DNA of 23,333 nt from Deltaproteobacteria bacterium (GTDB lineage: Bacteria > Myxococcota > Myxococcia > Myxococcales > 40CM-4-68-19). Position 1 is the stretch's first letter. Every line of letters starts with the position of its first letter. Shown one piece after another: positions 22,943 to 23,333 of this stretch. The notes beneath the pieces were generated by a model that was not told the origin of the DNA, searched no databases, and was given only the letters and a program-made list of their open reading frames with translations. The stretch lies in assembly GCA_005879505.1 (NCBI GenBank), contig VBKQ01000358.1:1-23333 (forward strand). The letters are read 5' to 3'. The position numbers were made by a program, and so were the translations under genes.

Positions 22943-23333
22943 TCACGCGCTCTCGGCTTCGGGCATCGTCAGCGTGACGCTCGTGCCGCGCCCTTCGGCG
23001 GAATCGACCCGCATCTCTCCGCCCTCCCGCTCCACCACATGCCGGGCCAGATAGAGACCAAGCCCGGTGCCATGGCCCGGCTCCTTGGTGGTGAAGAATG
23101 GCTCGCCGATGCGCCGCAGCAGGGGCTCGGGAACGCCCACCCCGTTGTCCACCACCGTCAGGCGGAGCTCGTCGCGCACCCGTTGCAGCGAAACGCGCAC
23201 GTCGCGGGCGGGTCGCCCTTCGGTCGCCTCGGCCGCGTTGTCGAGCAGGTTCGCGATGGCCTGCTCGAAGGCGCGCACCGGGAGGCGGGCCCGGGCGCGC
23301 GCCGCGGCCGGATCCACCGAGAGCAGCGGCTGC
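22943..23333 (-). CDS. Sensor histidine kinase, RegB-like, 5' end outside window
   Basis: Only the C-terminal 129 residues are in the window. They form a HATPase domain: N-box FEQAIANLLDNAAEATEG, G1 VVDNGVGVPEPLL, F-box IGEPFFTTKEPGHG, G2 GTGLGLYLARHVVEREGG, ending TSVTLTMPEAESA. The frame is open to the window edge, so the His-containing helix and any membrane domain lie beyond 23333. The position just before a RegA-type regulator makes it the likely cognate kinase, as in RegB-RegA and PrrB-PrrA. The redox-sensing Cys of RegB cannot be checked here. Confidence 0.88.
   Translation of the reverse strand, partial: QPLLSVDPAAARARARLPVRAFEQAIANLLDNAAEATEGRPARDVRVSLQRVRDELRLTVVDNGVGVPEPLLRRIGEPFFTTKEPGHGTGLGLYLARHVVEREGGEMRVDSAEGRGTSVTLTMPEAESA

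Noticed and set aside
1..23333. CRISPR arrays, insertion sequences, phage or other mobile elements
   Set aside because: No regularly spaced repeats, transposase or integrase motifs or terminal repeats were seen; composition is uniform across the window.

Overview
The window is GC-rich, densely coded bacterial chromosome. Two secreted proteins carry a MYXO-CTERM-type sorting tail (Gly-Cys, hydrophobic stretch, Arg cluster). Together with a twin-FHA protein, a RegA-type regulator and many GTG starts, this points to Myxococcota or a close deltaproteobacterial relative. That placement is inference; no rRNA or marker set is present. No tRNA, rRNA, IS element, prophage or CRISPR array was seen. No gene-free stretch exceeds 300 bases; the longest is 5426-5711.

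Layout: (1) 1-1853, minus: a signal-peptide protein cut by the window edge, preceded by a protein that looks like two envelope genes joined end to end. (2) 2017-5425, minus: a phosphate cluster of PhoB-like regulator, PhoR-like kinase with its His-containing region deleted, DUF47/PhoU-like protein and Pit transporter, with a Pho-box-like repeat before the regulator. (3) 5712-7616, plus: a secreted Asp-box/Ig protein with MYXO-CTERM tail. (4) 7657-8555: divergent apaG and greB. (5) 8574-11082, minus: secreted DUF3015 protein, then a DUF4105/Lnb-like envelope protein, with a hairpin between them. (6) 11220-13292, minus: twin-FHA protein and a Gfo/Idh/MocA oxidoreductase whose start codon lies in the loop of a perfect inverted repeat. 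(7) 13386-15299, plus: one chain with prephenate dehydratase, DAHP synthase and chorismate mutase domains. (8) 15405-18521, plus: YedA-like exporter and two translationally overlapping GT4 glycosyltransferases; a third (18443-19693, minus) overlaps the second tail to tail. (9) 19809-23333, minus: TyrA, a YbiT-type ABC-F ATPase, and a RegA/RegB-type two-component pair cut by the window end.

How the genes fit together: the fusion enzyme supplies the first step of the aromatic pathway and the two steps from chorismate to phenylpyruvate, while tyrA about 4.5 kb away takes prephenate toward tyrosine. The phosphate cluster reads as a PhoB-controlled Pi uptake unit whose cognate kinase cannot work as sequenced. 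The three glycosyltransferases probably act on a surface polysaccharide. The most interesting items are the trifunctional aromatic enzyme, the broken phoR, the internal sorting tail, the start-codon hairpin and the DUF3015/DUF4105 envelope pair.
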